64,000 nucleotides of DNA, taken from contig JACSVZ010000004.1 in the NCBI GenBank assembly GCA_014706295.1, positions 90,858,547 to 90,922,546 on the forward strand. The letters are read 5' to 3'. Positions 59,939 through 64,000 of this stretch are shown here, one piece after another. Every line of letters begins with the position of its first letter. The stretch's first letter is position 1. The DNA comes from Lycocorax pyrrhopterus obiensis. Its lineage: Eukaryota > Chordata > Aves > Passeriformes > Paradisaeidae. The position numbers were made by a program, and so were the translations under genes. Under the pieces are notes generated by a model, which was not told the origin of the DNA, made no database searches, and worked only from the letters and a program-made list of their open reading frames with translations.

Positions 59939-59985
59939 CAGGACCCCAGTGGGGTCCTGGCAGCAGGTGCTACATGGTGCTACAT
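59939..59985. repeat. 9-bp hairpin followed by a 10-bp tandem duplication
   Basis: CAGGACCCC (59939-59947) and GGGGTCCTG (59951-59959) are exact reverse complements around the loop AGT. GGTGCTACAT is then repeated exactly at 59966-59975 and 59976-59985. Both lie in a small GC-rich patch (about 59930-60070). Confidence 0.92.
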
Positions 59986-62072
59986 GCAAGCAGGCTTCTC
60001 CCTGGCAGCACAGCCCGGGCAGCACAGCACCTGGCTGCCCTAAGCCACACGCTCACCAGCCATGCCGCTATCATTTGTGCCGTGCTGCTGGAATATTTTA
60101 TCTTGACATGCCTGGCCTGCCCTTATCCCTCCTCTCTCTGTGGATAAAGTACACAAGGTCTGGAAGTCCTGTTCCTCTTCGTGAACTGCTGTGAGATTTC
60201 TGCCCGCAGGAGTAGCACCTGGATCTGACAAGCAAAAAGCAGCCTGATATTTTCTGGCCTCTGTTATTAAATGGTGTGTTGCCCTTATCATGATCCAAGT
60301 TAAGCCAGTAAGTGTTTTGCCATCAGCTTCAGCAGAAACATGTTCAAGCCCTAGAAACCAAGGATTTGATGATGGTAGGTCATCTAGAAAATTAACTGAA
60401 AATTTTAAAGGATGTTGTTGCTCTTGTATCAAATGTCAGATAGGGTGCTTAGAACTGAGAGGACAGACAACAGATTATTATACAGATCAGCTAAAACTTG
60501 AACCTAGTGACAAAGAATACATTTTCTCAGAGATCATGGAAACATACCATCCCTAACTGATTTTTCTGCTTTGGATCTCTTTCTCTCTTTCATTTGATGG
60601 GCAATGGTCACCTTTAAATCTTTGACTCTTATACTGCAAGTAATTATTGCTACCACAAATGCTGCAGTAGCATTTATTATTTGCCTGCCATTTCTCTGAA
60701 GATGTTAATGGCAACTAAGATGCAGTTTCACTTTCCTTCAGTAAACGAAATCTATGAATTACTATGTGGTTTTCTCTGTATATCACTGAATGCTCTACTG
60801 TGCGGGTTGCCTGACAGTAACAGACTTGTTACCCTATTTGTACCTTGGTAATGTACTGCTAAAAGGAATTAATAGCTTGCTGAGCAGAACTACTTTGCTG
60901 CTTTCTGTATGCTTTGCTGGCATTCATACTGTCCTGTACAATTTTCAGGCTTTAATATCAATTTTGCAAGTGTATCTGTCAAAAACAAATTCTACAACAG
61001 ATATAATTTGTATTGCACCAATCTATGCAAATCTTTCATTGTTGCAGGTATGAATATTTTAAATTACGCAATGAGAAACGAAAAGGAATTCAATTTAATT
61101 TAGCCATGGGATCTCCAGTCAAGGATGTGTGGTTTTGTATGTACTCCAGCCCTTTTCACTGTTCTTGAGCAGAATTCTTAAAGTAGATATAAAAAGAAAA
61201 AATGTAATGCCTGTTGTATTCAAAGAAAATGAAGCTGGCACTTATGGACCCTGTGCTGTAGTAAACGCTTATCAGTGAACAGAACTTTTTTCTTTTAAAT
61301 GAGTGAAAAATCCAGCTAATTTCCCTTACTACTCTAGAATAATTTATTAGGATTTTATTTTTGATAGCAATGTGGATCCCATAGTCTTTCCTTTGTGTTC
61401 AGACTTAGGTCCCTTTATATTCACATCAGAGACATCTATCTGGTCTCATTTGTACTACACTCATGAAACTTGAATGTACAGAAGTCCAGTTATTTGTGAT
61501 TTTCCTAGATGAACTCCAGCACAAATACAAGCTTTTCTCCTTGAAACTAGAACCAAATTATTAACTACATAAATTTATTGCAATGACAAAAGCACAAAAA
61601 TTAAATATCTAAAATGAAAAATCCCAAGTATATAGATCAAAAAGTTGTCAGAAAAATACGGCTGAGATTCCTAACGTGTTTGCAATAATAGAATACCAGA
61701 AATAATAAGCAAAATTTATGGAGCATAACTAACATGACGTAATCTATGCTACAGAGTTCTGTGACTCCTCCATATATAATTTAAAAACTTATTAGATAAA
61801 GCACAAGTGAAACATTGTATGCTCTGTGCTATGGTCGTTTCTCCTTCAGTATATTTTTTTTTATTTTAAGAACTGTATATACTGTTTTAAACATAATGCA
61901 TGGGTTGCTTTTATTTATATGCCCTTCAGTGTGCTTATTGCTCCAACTATGTTGATTATCTTTTATATTATTTTTAAATTATTTTATTATTTATGACAAG
62001 CAGCTGCCAAATCTGCTTTCCTTTAGTGGGAAATTATAATAGATGTAAAACTGTAGAAAATTATTAATGCAA
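59986..62072. other. Non-coding DNA, nothing assigned
   Basis: A GC-rich patch runs to about 60070, then AT-rich sequence follows. The minus frame 60040-60432 (130 codons), and the plus frames 60290-60556 and 60790-61053, were read and show no recognisable domain. Confidence 0.5.
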
Positions 62073-62087
62073 TTTTTTTTTTTTTTT
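62073..62087. repeat. Poly-T run (15 T)
   Basis: An uninterrupted run of fifteen T, followed 60 bases later by a second T-rich stretch. It may be an old minus-strand poly(A) tail or simple slippage. Confidence 0.9.
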
Positions 62088-64000
62088 GGAAAATAAAATT
62101 TCAAAATAGCAGGTGGGCTAGTAAAAGCAGTGACTACATAATTATTTTTTTTATTTTTGTTCCCCAAAAGATGCACCCTACAAACCACTCGATACTTGAG
62201 ATTTGATCAGCTAAGCTACCTAACAGTTGTATGTCTGAAGTACAGAGCATTCAATTTGGCCTCTACTCAGTATCTGCCACTTTCCTTTAGCTTTCACTTA
62301 ATATGCATAAAGGAAATCTATGAAAATGTTTTCATTTTTCTAGATCACTTTAAGAAGCCTCTACAGTAAAAAAGCTTCCATGAAACATATTAAGTAAATC
62401 TCATTATGTAACTATTTGAGCAAAATAGCCTTTATTCTGTGTTTTTTCTTGGAAAAGCAAACAATAATACCAGGCACAGTACTGCTGTTTAATCTCCTCA
62501 TGTGTTGAAGTACCTTCACCTGCCTGCTAGTATTTTAAAATAACGTATTTTGTTCAAAAAATTATGCCAGTAGTCACCAACTTTGCTAAACACACAGATG
62601 TTGTATACCTAGCAAAAATATTGTTTGACTGTTTTCAAATTTCAGAAGATACCTTTTAAAGTGTACTGTACTGGGCACTACACAATCATGTTGGTCACTT
62701 GTTGCTAAATAGAAAGGATGTAATCTGTCTCAAATGACAGGGAAACATGACAGATATGGATCCATGAACTAATATGATCAAATGCAAGAACTGATATTAA
62801 TGCATGCCTGTAAGATAATCATGTTGATACTACAGGAATAAAACCTTCGAACTTCTCCACAGCAGTGAAAAAGCAACAGGAATAACAACTTGTGAATTGA
62901 TGACAGCCTGAACCTTTGTTCTTATTTTATACAGAGCTTGCTTTTTTTTTTCCTTTGTGGCTTTGTTCCTGCATAAACTTTTAAAGAGCAAGCTATTTTA
63001 CCTGCACATCAGAAATCCATACTGGCAAATAGAAATTTATTGGGTTTTTGGGTAGGCATATCCAAAACTAGAAGGGCTAATACTCGTGGAAAAAAGAACA
63101 CCTCAAACCCCTACTGTTGAAAAGTTTAGAACATGAGAGGGAGAAAAATACACACAGAGAATACTTCCCATATCGAAACATTTCAAGGCATTTGAACACT
63201 ATTCACTTGCTGCAGAGTTGCCCGTTCTAAAACCAGGATTGAATGAATTTTACTGAAGAAGACCCAGTAACCCAGTGATCCTCCAGACCTCTGCTTAAAG
63301 GTAGGTTTCTCAAAAAAAAATTCTTGTATCAAATCTTAACCCTTACTGTACAATTAATGTTAGGTATCGAAAAGGGTGCATACTGTGTGTGTGATCACAG
63401 CACTTTTTTTAAAGCTCATTAAAGAATATTTCTGTTTGATAGCATTTTTTGCTAGCAATATTTTTATAATGTAAAGGCTCCCATCACCGTGCAGCAAATT
63501 TGTGGGGTTTTTTGCTCTTATCTCATGTAGTGCACTTGATAAGGAGTACTACTGAATCTTCTGCATGCTGCATTACAAAGAAAACTGTCTTTCTCTAAGG
63601 CATTTTCTCTCCACTGCTTTCACATGAAATAAGGGCTCTTGTAGCTGAACGTATCTGACTGTATTAATACTCAAATAAAAACTGAAACCCTTCTACTTTA
63701 CCTGAAGTAAAAATCCCTGAAAAGATTCTTGCCTTTCCAATTGTGTTCACTGAAATAAAGGTTAATATTGAACTGAACTTATCGTATTCTAGCATCACAT
63801 GTTAAGTTCCAAATCTCTGCATGTGATCTATTTTCTTTTTTATTGTTGAAATTAGAGAATAGATAAAACGATGGCAATATTATGAAAAATATCACAGCAA
63901 AAGCATTTTACTTAAAGACAGTTAAACCTATTGCTTTCATGAGTAGGAAAAAAAACATGGTGCAAAGTGCTCGAGAGAGGGAAGGGACTAGCATCTGTTG
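62088..64000. other. Non-coding DNA to the end of the window
   Basis: AT-rich sequence with short T runs (near 62940-62951). No gene, repeat family or RNA gene was recognised. The plus frame 62157-62369 lacks a domain. Confidence 0.5.

Noticed and set aside
60040..60432. Minus-strand frame of 130 codons
   Set aside because: It spans the edge of a GC-rich patch, shows no domain, and competing frames are open on both strands.
1..64000. CRISPR arrays, tRNA or rRNA genes, bacterial operon signals
   Set aside because: No regularly spaced repeats, no cloverleaf with GTTCGANTC-type T-arm and no ribosomal sequence were seen; the window is vertebrate nuclear DNA.

Overview
The window reads as nuclear DNA from a bird. 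The main evidence is the repeats. There are four fragments of the avian LINE CR1, three of which reach the 3' end with its ATTCTATG-type tail. There are also LTRs of endogenous retroviruses, including an ERVL-type LTR of a kind I know from Neoaves, particularly songbirds. I cannot name the species. The rest is AT-rich, stop-dense DNA with simple repeats, as in a large intron or a gene-poor intergenic region.

I found no host protein-coding gene, no recognisable host exon, no tRNA or rRNA gene and no CRISPR array. The longest open frames (about 95 to 160 codons) have no recognisable domain. They are the length expected by chance in this much DNA, especially in the locally GC-rich patches. The only frames with a protein I recognise are decayed pieces of the CR1 reverse-transcriptase ORF2.

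Layout. 1-335: minus-strand CR1 fragment from the reverse-transcriptase part of ORF2, running off the left edge. 336-5490: unassigned DNA with a TGGT repeat and an ATT/ACT-rich repeat. About 5494-6003: plus-strand LTR-like element. About 7000-7300: possible minus-strand LTR. 7300-16067: unassigned. 16068-16865: the largest CR1 copy, minus strand, with two readable ORF2 pieces. 16866-27681: unassigned. 27687-28328: solo LTR with exact CTAGG target-site duplications. 30186-30478: minus-strand CR1 3' end. 38498-38604: plus-strand CR1 3' end. 52.7-54.4 kb: GC-rich patch holding a plus-strand ERVL-type LTR ending at 54400. 54401-64000: unassigned, with a TG-rich repeat, a small GC-rich patch and a few AT-rich stretches that could be regulatory.

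No genes work together here. The content is an accumulation of retroelements of different families and orientations in non-coding DNA. I saw no sign of a new biological system. The observations most worth checking are the clean solo LTR, the GC-rich LTR with its own promoter and poly(A) signals, two LTR-like segments with unresolved ends, and several small palindromes and tandem duplications.
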